Shown piece by piece: positions 34,871-44,977 of a stretch of DNA of 64,000 nt (the first letter of the stretch is position 1; each line of letters opens with the position of its first letter). Source of the DNA: Clostridiaceae bacterium. GTDB taxonomy: Bacteria > Bacillota > Clostridia > Oscillospirales > Acutalibacteraceae. Made by a program: the position numbers and the translations under genes. Location of the stretch: the NCBI GenBank assembly GCA_016285645.1, contig JAEERC010000048.1:1-64000 (forward strand). The letters are read 5' to 3'. Under the pieces are notes generated by a model, which was not told where the DNA came from, ran no database searches, and saw only the letters and a list, made by a program, of their open reading frames with translations.

Positions 34871-36001
34871 TTATTTTACGATTTCACAAAGCACGCCGTA
34901 TATTCTCTGTGAGGCGTCCGTCACAGCCATATCTTTCGCGTTTCTGCCGATTTCCTCAAGTTTTTCGCGGTCCGAGAGAAGGTCGTTTACCGCGTCCGTC
35001 AGAGTCTGAACGCTGAGATTTTTCTCCTCAAGAATAATCGCGGCGTTTCTGTTTACAAGCGCCATGGCGTTGTGATACTGGTGGTTTTCCGCCACATAGG
35101 GAGAGGGAATGAGGATTGACGGTTTGCCGAGCGCCTGAATCTCGCTCAGACTGCTCGCGCCCGCCCTGCATATAACAAGATCCGCGGCGGGAAGGCACTT
35201 GGGAACATCGACATATTCGGTGATTGTTATGTGGTCGTTTTCCTTGAGGTCAACGCCCTGCTCCTCGAGTTTCTGAGCAAAACCGGTTCCGCCCTTGCCC
35301 GTGGCGTGGATGAAAACGCAGTCCTTCGCCTGATACTTATTCTTTATCATACCGAAAACGGCGTCGTTTACGGGTTTAGCGCCGAGCGAACCGCCCATTG
35401 AAAGCACAAGCGGTCTCTCATCAAGCCCGAGCGCCCTGCGGCTCTCCTCCTTTGAGGCGGTGAGAATCTCGCCCCTTATGGGAAGGCCCGTAACAACGGG
35501 TTTGTTTTTCGGCTGCATATATTTTTCCGCGTCGCCGACGGTGAGCATTACCCTGTCAACATCCTTCGCAAGTGCCTTGTTTGTAACGCCCGGGAAGGCG
35601 TTCTGCTCGTGTATGGCTGTGGGCACACCCATTTTTGCCGCCACCCTGAGCACGGGGCCGCTGACATAGCCGCCGAAGCCGACAACGAGGTCGGGTTTAA
35701 AATCCTTTATTATCTTTTTTGCCTGCCCCGTTGAACGAAGCAGGTAAATGAGTGTTCTTATGTTATGGAAGATTGCCGCGGGTGTAAAACTTCTGCGGAA
35801 GCCGCTTATTGTGATGTTGCGCAGTTCAAAGCCCGCCTGAGGCACAAGGGTAGCTTCCATCTTGTTTTTTGTGCCCACAAACACAATTTCCGCGTTTTCG
35901 CAGTTATCCCTGATATAGCCCGCCACGGCGAGAGCGGGATTAATGTGACCGCCCGTGCCGCCTGCCGCAATCAGTATTTTTTTGCCGTCAAGAGTTCCCA
36001 T
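34871..36001 (-). CDS. murG: UDP-GlcNAc:undecaprenyl-PP-MurNAc-pentapeptide GlcNAc transferase
   Basis: 376 residues from ATG 36001, overlapping the end of ftsW by 14 bp. The glycine loop GGTGGHINPA (14-23) and the donor-site region ICRAGASSLSEIQALGKPSILIPSP (about residues 260-285, listed only in part: CRAGASSLSE) are typical. MurG adds GlcNAc to lipid I to make lipid II at the inner face of the membrane. The gene is followed by ftsQ after 23 nt. Length is normal. Confidence 0.95.
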   Translation of the reverse strand: MGTLDGKKILIAAGGTGGHINPALAVAGYIRDNCENAEIVFVGTKNKMEATLVPQAGFELRNITISGFRRSFTPAAIFHNIRTLIYLLRSTGQAKKIIKDFKPDLVVGFGGYVSGPVLRVAAKMGVPTAIHEQNAFPGVTNKALAKDVDRVMLTVGDAEKYMQPKNKPVVTGLPIRGEILTASKEESRRALGLDERPLVLSMGGSLGAKPVNDAVFGMIKNKYQAKDCVFIHATGKGGTGFAQKLEEQGVDLKENDHITITEYVDVPKCLPAADLVICRAGASSLSEIQALGKPSILIPSPYVAENHQYHNAMALVNRNAAIILEEKNLSVQTLTDAVNDLLSDREKLEEIGRNAKDMAVTDASQRIYGVLCEIVK

Positions 36002-37250
36002 TGACCGCCTCAACCTCTTCCTTTACCTTTTTGGGTTTTTTATCCATTGTTCTTGAAACGGAGAGCACCATTCCCATTTCAACAAGCAGGGTGAGCAGCG
36101 CGCTGCCGCCCGAACTGAAGAACGGGAGGGCTATGCCCGTGTTGGGCACCGTGCCCGTTACAACCGCTATGTTAAGCCCCGCCTCAAGCCCGAGCTGGAA
36201 GCATATTCCGAGAACGAGAAGCTGAGCAAAACGGTTTTTATGGTGAAGCGCTATGTAGAAGCCGCGCAGCACAAGCAGAAGGAAAAGAAGCATTATTATA
36301 ATCGCTCTGATATAGCCGAGTTCCTCGCAGACTATGGCGAAAATAAAGTCGTTCTGCGGTTCGGGGAGATAGAGGTGCTTCTGCTTTGAATTGCCGAAGC
36401 CCATGCCGAACATTCCGCCCGAGCCGATGGCGTAGAGCGATTGTAGAATCTGCCAGCCATCGCGCTGCTCCTCCTGAGCGGTCAGCTGTTCGTTGTGAAG
36501 AAGTTTCTGCCACACATCGATTCTCTGACCGGCGTAGTCCTTGAGCACTCCGGTTTTGAGCGCCACGAACACGGCGATAACCAGGAACGCCGCGCCCAGC
36601 GCAAACACCCGCGCGTTTGTGCCGCCGAAGAACATCATCACTATTCCTATGGCGAAAATTATAATGACGGCGGAGAGGTGGTTTTCAAGATATACGAGAC
36701 CGCACACTAAGCAGATTATAAAGGCGTGAACAACGGTGGGTATGCGGTCGTTGTCTTTTTCAACCTGCAGGCGCCGTTTGCTTAAACTCCAGGCGAGATA
36801 GATAATCAGCGCAACCTTCGCTATTTCGGAGGGCTGAACCGTTCCTATGAACGGCACCGAGAACCATCTTTTGAAATCCTCCTTGCCCGGTATGACATAG
36901 GGGTTGATAAGAACATACACGAGCATAAATATGGAAAGAATAAGAAGCACAACGGAAAAATCCTCAACCACATCGAAGCGGATGTATGAGACTATGAACA
37001 TCAGCACAATGCCGATAATCGCGAATTTAAGCTGCTTGAAAAAGATAAAATACGGGTCGTTTCCGGGCGAGTTGTACCAGGAATACACATAGCTCGCCGA
37101 GAACATCATAACAAGACCCGTTATGAGAATTATTATGAGAAGCGTGAGGAAAACTCCGTCAAAGCCGCCTGTTGTGACATAAGATTTCAGCCCGCCCTTG
37201 CGCAGGAAGGAAAAGCGGAGATATGTTTCGCGGATTTTTCTGAATGTCAA
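35988..37250 (-). CDS. ftsW: SEDS peptidoglycan polymerase FtsW
   Basis: 420 residues with about ten membrane spans. SEDS features: VQPSEIAKVALIIYLA, LPEPQNDFIFAIVCEELGYI with the essential acidic residue, and the C-terminal GLNIAVVTGTVPNTGIALPF and FFSSGGSALL. FtsW polymerises lipid II at the septum with its cognate class B PBP, here encoded four genes upstream. The start is TTG at 37250 behind AAGGTGA; no ATG with a Shine-Dalgarno was seen nearby. FtsW rather than RodA is chosen because of the murG/murF/mraY context. Confidence 0.93.
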   Translation of the reverse strand: MTFRKIRETYLRFSFLRKGGLKSYVTTGGFDGVFLTLLIIILITGLVMMFSASYVYSWYNSPGNDPYFIFFKQLKFAIIGIVLMFIVSYIRFDVVEDFSVVLLILSIFMLVYVLINPYVIPGKEDFKRWFSVPFIGTVQPSEIAKVALIIYLAWSLSKRRLQVEKDNDRIPTVVHAFIICLVCGLVYLENHLSAVIIIFAIGIVMMFFGGTNARVFALGAAFLVIAVFVALKTGVLKDYAGQRIDVWQKLLHNEQLTAQEEQRDGWQILQSLYAIGSGGMFGMGFGNSKQKHLYLPEPQNDFIFAIVCEELGYIRAIIIMLLFLLLVLRGFYIALHHKNRFAQLLVLGICFQLGLEAGLNIAVVTGTVPNTGIALPFFSSGGSALLTLLVEMGMVLSVSRTMDKKPKKVKEEVEAVNGNS

Positions 37251-37287
37251 CGGAGTTCACCTTCTTTCTTTAAATATTAATCTGTTT

Positions 37288-38328
37288 TTATGCTCCGTAT
37301 TTTCCGAAATACATAAGAGCAAAGGCGAGCGCGCCGCCGATGAGATTGACCGTCGTGAACACGGCTACGATTTTTTTCTCGCTCCAGCCGCTCATTTCAA
37401 AATGGTGGTGAATGGGAGCCATCTTGAAAATGCGCTTGCCGTGGGTAAGTTTGAAATAGCCGATCTGAATGACATCCGAAGCGCCCTCAATAACATAGAT
37501 TATGCCTGTGAGCACAAGAATCAGAGGGCAGTCAATCGCGTAGGCGAGAGCGATTACCATACCGCCGAGAAAGAGCGAACCGGTGTCGCCCATAAATACC
37601 TTGGCGGGATTGTGGTTCCACACAAGGAAGCCGATACAGCCGCCGCCGAGAGCCGCGGCGAGCATTGAAAAGCCGAAAAGCCCTCTTAAAGCGGCGATTG
37701 CCGCCATTGAGATTGCGAATGTGAGCGTGACGCTTGTGCAGAGCCCGTCAATGCCGTCGGTGAAGTTTACCGCGTTGATGGCGGCGTACATAATGATTAT
37801 GCCGATTATCCACCATAAAAAGCCGAAATCAACGCTGCCCGCGAAGGGTATGAACATTGCGGTATCGTGATTTCTGCCGAGCCAGATGCTTAAAAGATAC
37901 GCAACGCACACAAGGGTCTGAAAAAGGGTTTTCTGCTTTATAGTAAGCCCGAGATTGCGCTTTTTTACTACTTTTATATAGTCGTCAACGAAGCCGATGA
38001 AGCCGAACGAAACAGCCATAATCAGCCCCGCCCAGAATTTTGTTTTGAGTTCCGCCTGCTGAAATTCCGTGCCCGCAGTTATGACCGAGCCGCCCGTTAT
38101 TTTATCCGTGACCGCAACAAGAACCGCCGCCAGCACAGTGCCCGCAATGAACATAATGCCGCCCATTGTGGGTGTGCCCTGCTTGCTCTTGTGCCATACG
38201 GGGCCGTCGTCGAGAATGGTCTGACCGAATTTGAGTTTTCTCAGCCACGGAATGACGGCAAAGCCGAGAACGCCCGTTATAACCGCCGCCGCGACAGCGG
38301 CAAACACAATCGCTGTAATATTACTCAC
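37288..38328 (-). CDS. mraY: Phospho-MurNAc-pentapeptide transferase
   Basis: 346 residues, about ten membrane spans. Motifs: GTPTMGGIMF, the aspartate pair in FVDDYIKVVKKRN, NFTDGIDGL and the C-terminal APIHHHFEMSGWSE. It moves phospho-MurNAc-pentapeptide from UDP to undecaprenyl phosphate, forming lipid I. The start is GTG at 38328, 3 nt after the murF stop, with GGATGAG upstream. Directly upstream of ftsW; murD, which often stands between them, is missing. Confidence 0.96.
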   Translation of the reverse strand: MSNITAIVFAAVAAAVITGVLGFAVIPWLRKLKFGQTILDDGPVWHKSKQGTPTMGGIMFIAGTVLAAVLVAVTDKITGGSVITAGTEFQQAELKTKFWAGLIMAVSFGFIGFVDDYIKVVKKRNLGLTIKQKTLFQTLVCVAYLLSIWLGRNHDTAMFIPFAGSVDFGFLWWIIGIIIMYAAINAVNFTDGIDGLCTSVTLTFAISMAAIAALRGLFGFSMLAAALGGGCIGFLVWNHNPAKVFMGDTGSLFLGGMVIALAYAIDCPLILVLTGIIYVIEGASDVIQIGYFKLTHGKRIFKMAPIHHHFEMSGWSEKKIVAVFTTVNLIGGALAFALMYFGKYGA

Positions 38329-38331
38329 GGT

Positions 38332-39696
38332 TTACTCATCCTTTCCGTCAAGGTATTCATATACCGAATGGATTATTTCCTCAAGTTTCATAGCGCGGCT
38401 TGCCTTGAACAGTACGGCATCGCCTTCGGTGAGCGTTTCCTTGAGATATCCGGCGAGCGCTTCCTTTTCATCGAAGGTGTGCACCTCTTTTATTCCGAGC
38501 GCTCTGCCCTCCTCCGCTATGAAGCGGGACATTTCGCCGTAGCAGAGCAGAACATCCACATTGCTGTTCGCCGCCGCGACGCCTACCTCACGGTGCGCCT
38601 GCTCGCCCATTTCACCGAGTTCCTTCATATCGCCGAGCACGGCTATGCGCCTTTTCGCGTCAAGCCCCCTGAGCACTTCGAGAGCCGCTCTCTGTGAATC
38701 GGGGCTCGCGTTGTAGCAGTCCTCAACAAAGGTGATGCCGCATTTTCTCACAACTCTCTGGCGCATACCCGAGGGCTTGTAATCGACAAGCGCCTTTGCG
38801 GCGTCCGTGGCGTCGATGCCCAGCACTATGCCCGCGCTTACAGCCGCGAGAGCGTCGTAGATGCTGTGCTTGCCCGAAAGGGGCAGAGTCACGCGCTGAA
38901 CGCCGTCGGAAAACCTTGCCGTGAAGCTTGTTTCGTCGCTGCCGAGGTCTATGTCAACCGCCTTGGTGTTGCATTCGCCGTCAATTCCGAAATAGACTAT
39001 CGGATGAGTCATATCGGTATATTTTGAAAGCAGGTCATCGTCGCCGTTTAAAATAAGCGGAGCGCTCGGGCGCATGCTTTCCGTTATTTCGAGCTTCGCC
39101 CTCATTATGTTTTCGCGCGAGCCGAGGTTTTCAATATGCGATACGCCGATATTCGTGATTATGGCAATTGAGGGCTTTACCGCCGCCGTAATACGGGAGA
39201 TTTCGCCGAAATGGCTCATCCCCATTTCAATTACAGCCGCCTCGTAGGTGCTGTCCAGATTGAAGAGCGTGAGCGGCACACCGATTTCGTTGTTGAGATT
39301 GCCCTCGTTCTTGAGTGTTTTGAACCTGCTTGAGAGCACAACATGAGTCATATCCTTTGTTGTGGTTTTACCCACGCTGCCGGTGACGCCCACAACGGGA
39401 ATATGAAACTTTCTTCTGTAATAACCCGCGAGGTCCAGAAGCGCCTGACGGGTGCTTTTAACTATCAGCTGCTGTTTGCCGAGGCCGCAGTTTTTCTCGA
39501 CCACGACCGCCACCGCGCCCTGCTCGAGCGCCTTTGCCGCGAAGTCGTGACCGTCAAAATTCTCGCCTTTTATCGCGATGAAAAGGCAGCCCGGTTTTAT
39601 GCTTCTCGTGTCGGTGCAGACCTCGCTGAACACAGCGTCAATCTGCGGTGCCGAACCGATGGCAACAGCCGCCTCCTTGACTGTCATGGATTCCAT
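38332..39696 (-). CDS. murF: UDP-MurNAc-tripeptide--D-alanyl-D-alanine ligase
   Basis: 454 residues. Mur-ligase ATP loop GVTGSVGKTTTKDM (103-116), central EMGMSHFGEISRITAAVKP, and DCYNASPDS at the substrate site, with GDMKELGE in the C-terminal domain. MurF adds D-Ala-D-Ala to the UDP-MurNAc-tripeptide. The start at 39696 follows AAAGGAAG. It sits between murE (40 nt) and mraY (3 nt) in the cluster. Length is normal. Confidence 0.95.
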   Translation of the reverse strand: MESMTVKEAAVAIGSAPQIDAVFSEVCTDTRSIKPGCLFIAIKGENFDGHDFAAKALEQGAVAVVVEKNCGLGKQQLIVKSTRQALLDLAGYYRRKFHIPVVGVTGSVGKTTTKDMTHVVLSSRFKTLKNEGNLNNEIGVPLTLFNLDSTYEAAVIEMGMSHFGEISRITAAVKPSIAIITNIGVSHIENLGSRENIMRAKLEITESMRPSAPLILNGDDDLLSKYTDMTHPIVYFGIDGECNTKAVDIDLGSDETSFTARFSDGVQRVTLPLSGKHSIYDALAAVSAGIVLGIDATDAAKALVDYKPSGMRQRVVRKCGITFVEDCYNASPDSQRAALEVLRGLDAKRRIAVLGDMKELGEMGEQAHREVGVAAANSNVDVLLCYGEMSRFIAEEGRALGIKEVHTFDEKEALAGYLKETLTEGDAVLFKASRAMKLEEIIHSVYEYLDGKDE

Positions 39697-39736
39697 ACTT
39701 ATTCTTCCTTTATTCTTCCCTTTTTAAATCACACAA

Positions 39737-41164
39737 TCATTTAATATTCAGAATATCCCTTACGATTTCTCTCTCATCATAGTGTATTTTCTCGGTGCCG
39801 AGAATCTGATAATCCTCGTGACCTTTGCCCGCGAGAACCACAACATCGCCCGCCTTTGCCTTTGAAAGAGCGAGGGCGGTCGCCTTTTTTCTGTCCGGCT
39901 CAACATAACGCCTGCCCGAGGTGATGCCCGCGAGAATGTCGTCGATTATGGCGACGGGGTCCTCCGTGCGGGGATTGTCGGATGTTACAACGGTTATATC
40001 CGCGTTTTCGCTTACTATTTTTCCCATAATCGGGCGTTTTGTTCTGTCGCGGTCGCCGCCGCAGCCGAACATGCAGATTATTCTGCCCTCAACTGTTTCG
40101 CGAAGCGAGGTGAGAACATTTAAAAGTCCGTCCGGCGAGTGGGCGTAATCGATAATCACGGTGTAATCCGTGTCTGTTTTCACAACTTCCATTCTGCCCT
40201 TTACTCCGCCGCATTCGGACAGAGAGGAGAGCACGCTGTCGAGGTCAATGCCGAGTTCCACCGCGCATACAGCGGCAGCCATTGAGTTATAAACCGAAAA
40301 TCTGCCGGGCACGCCGAAATGCACCCTGCCTATGAGACTGTCGCTTACAAGCTCATACTCAACGCAGTCGGAGCGCAGGTGGATATTCTTTGCCGAATAA
40401 CTGCTTAAATCGCTCTTTGCGGAGTAGGTGATTCTGCGGCAGTCAAGCCCTTCGAGAATGTATTGGCTCTCGTCGTCGTCATAGTTGACAATGGCGACAT
40501 CCGTCTTTGAGAAAAGCGTCTTTTTCGCCGCTTTGTAATTTTCGAAAGTGCCGTGATAGTCGAGGTGATCCTGCGTGAGATTGGTGAACACCGCCGCGCT
40601 GAAATGAATCGGATCCACCCTTCTCTGGCTGAGCGCCTGGGAGGAGACCTCCATAAAGCAGTAACGGCAACCCGCCTCAACCATTTCCGCGAGCAGCGAG
40701 AAAAGTTCATACGGGTCGGGAGTGGTGAGCGTAGCGGGGTATTCCTTATCGGCTACCATATTCTTGACCGTGCCGAGAAGACCGGTTTTAAAGCCGTTCG
40801 TGTCAAATATTTCCTTTAAGACAAAGCAGGTTGTCGTTTTGCCGTTTGTGCCCGTAACGCCGACCATTTCAAGTCTGTCGGCCGGGTTACCGAAAAACGC
40901 GGAGCACAGAAGCGAGTAGGCGCTTCTTGTGTTTTCGCAGAGAATCTGTTTTTCAATGCCGAGATCGCGTTCGGCAACAACAGCGACCGCGCCCTTTTCG
41001 AGGACTTCCGCGGCTGCCGAATGGCCGTCAAACTTCGCGCCCTTTATGCACACGAAAAGACAGCCCTCCGAAACCTTGCGGGAATCGTCGGTTATGAATT
41101 TTATTTCTTCGTCGCCTGTGTAGCCCGTATAGCCGAGCCCCTCGAGAAGTGTTCTGAGTGTCAT
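39737..41164 (-). CDS. murE: UDP-MurNAc-dipeptide--meso-diaminopimelate ligase
   Basis: 475 residues. ATP loop GVTGTNGKTTT (102-112) and the amino-acid selectivity motif DNPRTEDP (396-403). DNPR indicates meso-diaminopimelate; lysine-adding MurE has a different motif. This agrees with lysA elsewhere in the window. MurE adds the third stem-peptide residue. GGGAGG precedes the ATG. It lies 17 nt downstream of the PBP gene. Confidence 0.96.
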   Translation of the reverse strand: MTLRTLLEGLGYTGYTGDEEIKFITDDSRKVSEGCLFVCIKGAKFDGHSAAAEVLEKGAVAVVAERDLGIEKQILCENTRSAYSLLCSAFFGNPADRLEMVGVTGTNGKTTTCFVLKEIFDTNGFKTGLLGTVKNMVADKEYPATLTTPDPYELFSLLAEMVEAGCRYCFMEVSSQALSQRRVDPIHFSAAVFTNLTQDHLDYHGTFENYKAAKKTLFSKTDVAIVNYDDDESQYILEGLDCRRITYSAKSDLSSYSAKNIHLRSDCVEYELVSDSLIGRVHFGVPGRFSVYNSMAAAVCAVELGIDLDSVLSSLSECGGVKGRMEVVKTDTDYTVIIDYAHSPDGLLNVLTSLRETVEGRIICMFGCGGDRDRTKRPIMGKIVSENADITVVTSDNPRTEDPVAIIDDILAGITSGRRYVEPDRKKATALALSKAKAGDVVVLAGKGHEDYQILGTEKIHYDEREIVRDILNIK

Positions 41165-41181
41165 AGCGTACCTCCCGGAAT

Positions 41182-43476
41182 TTATCCTACATCCGTAACA
41201 CCGGAATTTGATTTGAAATTAAGAACTATGGTTGTGCCCTGCTCAACCTCGGCGCCCGCGGGCAAACTTTGCGAATAGCAGACAAGCTCGCTGTTGCTGA
41301 GCGTTGAGTTCGCGGCAATTGTTACATTGAGCCCCACGCTTTCGGCAACATCGCGCACATCGTAAACCGAGTAGTCCGAAAAATCGGGAACCGTGGTGGT
41401 GAGACGCTCGGCGTCACTCGAAGTGTAAAGCACTATAAGACCGCGCTTCGGAATAATCGTGCCGTAGGCGGGCACCTGCGAGGTGACTATATCGCCGTTG
41501 CCTACAACCTTGACATTGTAGTTTTCGTCAAGCAGCTGGCTGCGCGCGTCGCTGACCCTTGTGCCTACATAGTTGAGGGCGGGGGTGTCGAGTTTGGCTC
41601 TCTCCTCCTCGGTATATTGCGGCTCAATGTTGAGATAAGTCAGTGTCTCCTCAAAAAGTTTTGCCGCAACGGGGGTGCATATCTGACCGCCGTTTATCTG
41701 CCCCTTGGGTTCGTCAACGAGAATAAGCGCGGCTATTTCGGGGTCGTAAGACGGGGCGAAGCAACCGAACGAGGCAACATAGTAGCCCTGACCCTTGCTC
41801 AACTTCTGTGATGTGCCGGTTTTGCCGCACACGTGATAGCCCGCGACATAGGCGTTTTTACCCGTACCGCTTGTTACAACGTCCTCCATCATGCTGGTAA
41901 CCAGAGCCGAGGTTTCGGCTGAAATGACCTGACGCCTGATTGAGGGCTGAGTCTGCATTACGGTATTTCCGTTTTCGTCAATAAGTCTGTCAACAACATA
42001 GGGAGTAACGAGGTTGCCGCCGTTCGCGATTGTTGAAATCGCGGTTATCATCTGCAAAGGCGTGACCTGGAATGTCTGACCGAAGGCGGAACTCGAAAGG
42101 TCGACAAAGCTCATATTCTCGAGCGAGTGATAGGTTTTGTCGGGTGTCGGCATATATTCCGCGGGCAGGTCAACGCCCGTGCGCTCGGTGAAACCGAACG
42201 CCTCGAAATAGCGGAAGAATGTTTCCTTGCCGAGTTTCTGACCTATCGATATAAAGAACGGGTTGCAGGAGTTCATAAGACCCTTGCGCAGCTTCTGATA
42301 GCCGTGACCCGCGTGGTTGTTGCATTTGATGGTCTGATCCGCGACGGTTATGGCGCCCGTGCAGGTGTAGCCGTAATCCTCGTCAATCGTGCCCGATTCA
42401 AGACCCGCCGATGTGGTGACTATCTTGAAAACCGAGCCCGGCTCGTAGGTGTCGCTTACCGTGAAATTACGCCAGTTCTTATAATAGAACGAACTTCTGA
42501 GACTTGCCTTTTCCTCATCATCCTCGGCAAGCTCAACTTCTTTTTTCTGATCCTCGGTAAGTCCGTAGGGGTTGTTTAAGTCGAATGAAGGCACATTCGC
42601 CATTGCGAGAACGGCGCCGGTTTTTACATTCATCACAATTCCGTAAGCCCCTACACCGCCGGAGGTTTCATAAACGCCATTGAGCCCGTCTTCGAGATAG
42701 CGCTGGATTGTGGAGTCAATCGTGAGCACTACGCCCGCGCCGTTTTCGGCTTTATAGACGGTTTCATACTCGTTTGTCATTATGTCGCTTCTCGCGTTTT
42801 TGGCGGTTATGAGTCTGCCCGTGACGCCTGTCAGTTCATCGTTATACTCCGACTCCACGCCGCTTTTGCCGACACCGTCCGCGCCCGCGAAACCGATTAC
42901 GCAGGAGGCGAGAGAACCGTAGGGGTAATATCTTATGACATCGTCGTCAATGCCGACCGCAGTTCTTAACTTGTAGGTTTTGGTGTTTTTTACCGTGCTG
43001 CCGTCATCACGCTCATATTCGGCAACATAATCGAATGTGTTATCAAGAGCGGCAACGACCTTTTCCTTTTCTTCATACTCAACCTGACTTTTGATTACCA
43101 CATAGGGCGATTTGCTGCCGTCGGTCTTTTCGCGGATTGTCTGTTTATCAACATCCTCGAGCACACCCGATAGTTCCTTCGCGACAAATTCCCTTACTTC
43201 CTCGTTGTCGGGAATCGCGCCCGCGTTTATGTAAATTTTCCAGGCGGCCGCGCTCTGGGCGAGAATCACGCCGTTTGAATCGTAGATAATGCCGCGGGTG
43301 GGTTTTATATCGCTGTCTCTGAGCTGGTTCTGTTCCGCTTTTGTTTTATATTCATTGCCGTGAACAAGCATCACTCTCGCGAGGTTTATCGCCACAACAG
43401 CGAACCCAAGAGCCATGATTACGCCTATGAGAATCACGCGCTGCGCAAGTCGTTGTGAAGTTGTTTTTTTAGCCAT
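41182..43476 (-). CDS. Class B penicillin-binding protein with two PASTA domains (FtsI/PBP2B/SpoVD-like)
   Basis: 764 residues from ATG 43476 after AAAGGGTG. One N-terminal membrane span (about 11-33), a dimerisation domain, and a transpeptidase domain with SVFK (348-351), SCN (403-405) and KTG (552-554), the three penicillin-binding motifs. Two C-terminal PASTA repeats follow (about 637-690 and 696-757). It cross-links septal peptidoglycan, working with FtsW. In Firmicutes both the vegetative PBP2B (pbpB) and the sporulation SpoVD occupy this locus and carry PASTA repeats. One copy is present here, so the vegetative role is assumed and no symbol is given. Confidence 0.93.
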   Translation of the reverse strand: MAKKTTSQRLAQRVILIGVIMALGFAVVAINLARVMLVHGNEYKTKAEQNQLRDSDIKPTRGIIYDSNGVILAQSAAAWKIYINAGAIPDNEEVREFVAKELSGVLEDVDKQTIREKTDGSKSPYVVIKSQVEYEEKEKVVAALDNTFDYVAEYERDDGSTVKNTKTYKLRTAVGIDDDVIRYYPYGSLASCVIGFAGADGVGKSGVESEYNDELTGVTGRLITAKNARSDIMTNEYETVYKAENGAGVVLTIDSTIQRYLEDGLNGVYETSGGVGAYGIVMNVKTGAVLAMANVPSFDLNNPYGLTEDQKKEVELAEDDEEKASLRSSFYYKNWRNFTVSDTYEPGSVFKIVTTSAGLESGTIDEDYGYTCTGAITVADQTIKCNNHAGHGYQKLRKGLMNSCNPFFISIGQKLGKETFFRYFEAFGFTERTGVDLPAEYMPTPDKTYHSLENMSFVDLSSSAFGQTFQVTPLQMITAISTIANGGNLVTPYVVDRLIDENGNTVMQTQPSIRRQVISAETSALVTSMMEDVVTSGTGKNAYVAGYHVCGKTGTSQKLSKGQGYYVASFGCFAPSYDPEIAALILVDEPKGQINGGQICTPVAAKLFEETLTYLNIEPQYTEEERAKLDTPALNYVGTRVSDARSQLLDENYNVKVVGNGDIVTSQVPAYGTIIPKRGLIVLYTSSDAERLTTTVPDFSDYSVYDVRDVAESVGLNVTIAANSTLSNSELVCYSQSLPAGAEVEQGTTIVLNFKSNSGVTDVG

Positions 43477-43564
43477 AACTTTCACCCTTTGAGTAAAAAC
43501 AGCCGTCTTGACTGCAAGTGGTTTTCGCCGCAATCAGACAGCTATATTTTAAAATATACGCAGT

Positions 43565-44026
43565 TTATTTGACTTCGCCGAGCACTACCGCGCTGTCGGC
43601 GCTGTTGCTTTCAAAATAATGGATCTGGTATTTTTCAACCTTCCTGAGCCCGAGCACATTCTCGGCGTATTCCTTGACGGTCTCCTCCGAAACCATGGCG
43701 TCAAGCTGCATATTGAGGCGCACATTCTCGCTTTCAACAACCTCGAGCGTTTCAAGATACTCCTGCGTTTTGCTCTCGAGCATTGCAAGTTTGATGCGCG
43801 AGGAGATGATGCCCGCGAACAGTGCCAGAACAATTGTCGCTATTCCTATGATTTTTACCGCGTTGAACAGCGCAAGACGGGATTCGCGCTTCATTGCCGC
43901 CTTTGACTTCGGCGGATTCTTTACAATTTCTGGTCTTCTGACGGGAGCAGCCTCGGGTCTGCGCGCCGGCGACTGATATGTATTTAATAAAGTAAGGTCG
44001 ACCGCAGAACTGCTGTTTCTCGCCAT
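43565..44026 (-). CDS. ftsL: FtsL-like bitopic division protein
   Basis: 153 residues. A Pro/Arg/Lys-rich cytoplasmic segment (about 1-50), one membrane span (about 57-75), and a leucine-rich coiled coil (SKTQEYLETLEVVESENVRL, then LDAMVSEETVKEYAENVLG). FtsL forms a complex with FtsB/DivIC and FtsQ/DivIB to activate the septal synthase. Sequence identity in this family is very low; the call rests on topology, coiled coil and its place between rsmH and the PBP. The 50-residue cytoplasmic part is longer than in many FtsL proteins. Confidence 0.82.
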   Translation of the reverse strand: MARNSSSAVDLTLLNTYQSPARRPEAAPVRRPEIVKNPPKSKAAMKRESRLALFNAVKIIGIATIVLALFAGIISSRIKLAMLESKTQEYLETLEVVESENVRLNMQLDAMVSEETVKEYAENVLGLRKVEKYQIHYFESNSADSAVVLGEVK

Positions 44027-44042
44027 TACCGTTTACCCTCTC

Positions 44043-44963
44043 TCATAATTTTTGCGCTGTTCTGAGTTTCGCGCTTCTGCTGCGCGGATTTTGCGATATT
44101 TCCTCATCGGAGGGATATACCGCCTTGAAGACCTTGGCTTTCGGTTTTTTGCCGCAGACACATACCGGGAAATCCTTCGGGCAGGTGCAACCCTGTGCCA
44201 GAGCCGAAAAGACCTTTTTCACCGTTCTGTCTTCAATTGAGTGGAATGTTATTATACTCAGCCTGCCTTCTGCGCCGAGGCAGGAGAACATGTCTTCGCA
44301 CGCTTTTTCGAGGCCGTCGAGTTCGCCGTTCACATAGATGCGGAGCGCCTGAAATGTGCGCCTTGCGGGATGTGTGTCCCTCGATGCCGCGGCGGGCATT
44401 GCCGAACGGATAATGTCAACAAGCCGCAGCGTGGTCTCAACGGGCTGTGCCTGCCTCTCTCTGACGATTGCCTTCGCGATTGAGGCGGCAAATTTTTCTT
44501 CGCCGTAAACCGAAATGATTCTTCGCAGTTCGTTTTCGGGAAGTGTATTGACAGCGTCAGCCGCCGATAAACCTTCAATGCTCATCCTCATATCGAGCGG
44601 AGCGTCCTTGTGAAAGGAGAATCCGCGGTCGGCGTCTTCAAGCTGATGGGAACTGACGCCTAAATCAGCGAGAATCCCATCAGCTGAAATGACACCGAGT
44701 TTTGAAAGGATAGAGACAATGAAAAAGAAGTTGTCGTGAATAATTGTTACTCTGCCGTCGCCGTCGAAGCGGCTCTTCAGAGTTTCGATTGCCTGCGGGT
44801 CGCGGTCAATACAGATTAACCTGCCGTTTTCGCCTAAGCGTGAGAGGATTTCGCCGCTGTGGCCTCCTCCGCCCGCGGTGCAGTCAACATAAACGCCGTC
44901 CGGCTTTATGTTGAGCGAATCGATTGTCTGTTCAAGTAAAACGGGAATGTGATGAAACTCCAT
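44043..44963 (-). CDS. rsmH: 16S rRNA (cytosine-1402-N4)-methyltransferase
   Basis: 306 residues from ATG 44963 (GGTGGAG upstream). Opening MEFHHIPVLLEQTIDSL, SAM-binding VDCTAGGGGHSGEIL (26-40), LADLGVSSHQLEDADRGFSF, and the C-terminal FHSIEDRTVKK with NPRSRSAKLR. RsmH methylates N4 of C1402 in the decoding centre of 16S rRNA. It is the second gene of the dcw cluster, 14 nt after mraZ, as is nearly universal. Confidence 0.97.
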   Translation of the reverse strand: MEFHHIPVLLEQTIDSLNIKPDGVYVDCTAGGGGHSGEILSRLGENGRLICIDRDPQAIETLKSRFDGDGRVTIIHDNFFFIVSILSKLGVISADGILADLGVSSHQLEDADRGFSFHKDAPLDMRMSIEGLSAADAVNTLPENELRRIISVYGEEKFAASIAKAIVRERQAQPVETTLRLVDIIRSAMPAAASRDTHPARRTFQALRIYVNGELDGLEKACEDMFSCLGAEGRLSIITFHSIEDRTVKKVFSALAQGCTCPKDFPVCVCGKKPKAKVFKAVYPSDEEISQNPRSRSAKLRTAQKL

Positions 44964-44977
44964 CGCTCCACCGCCCG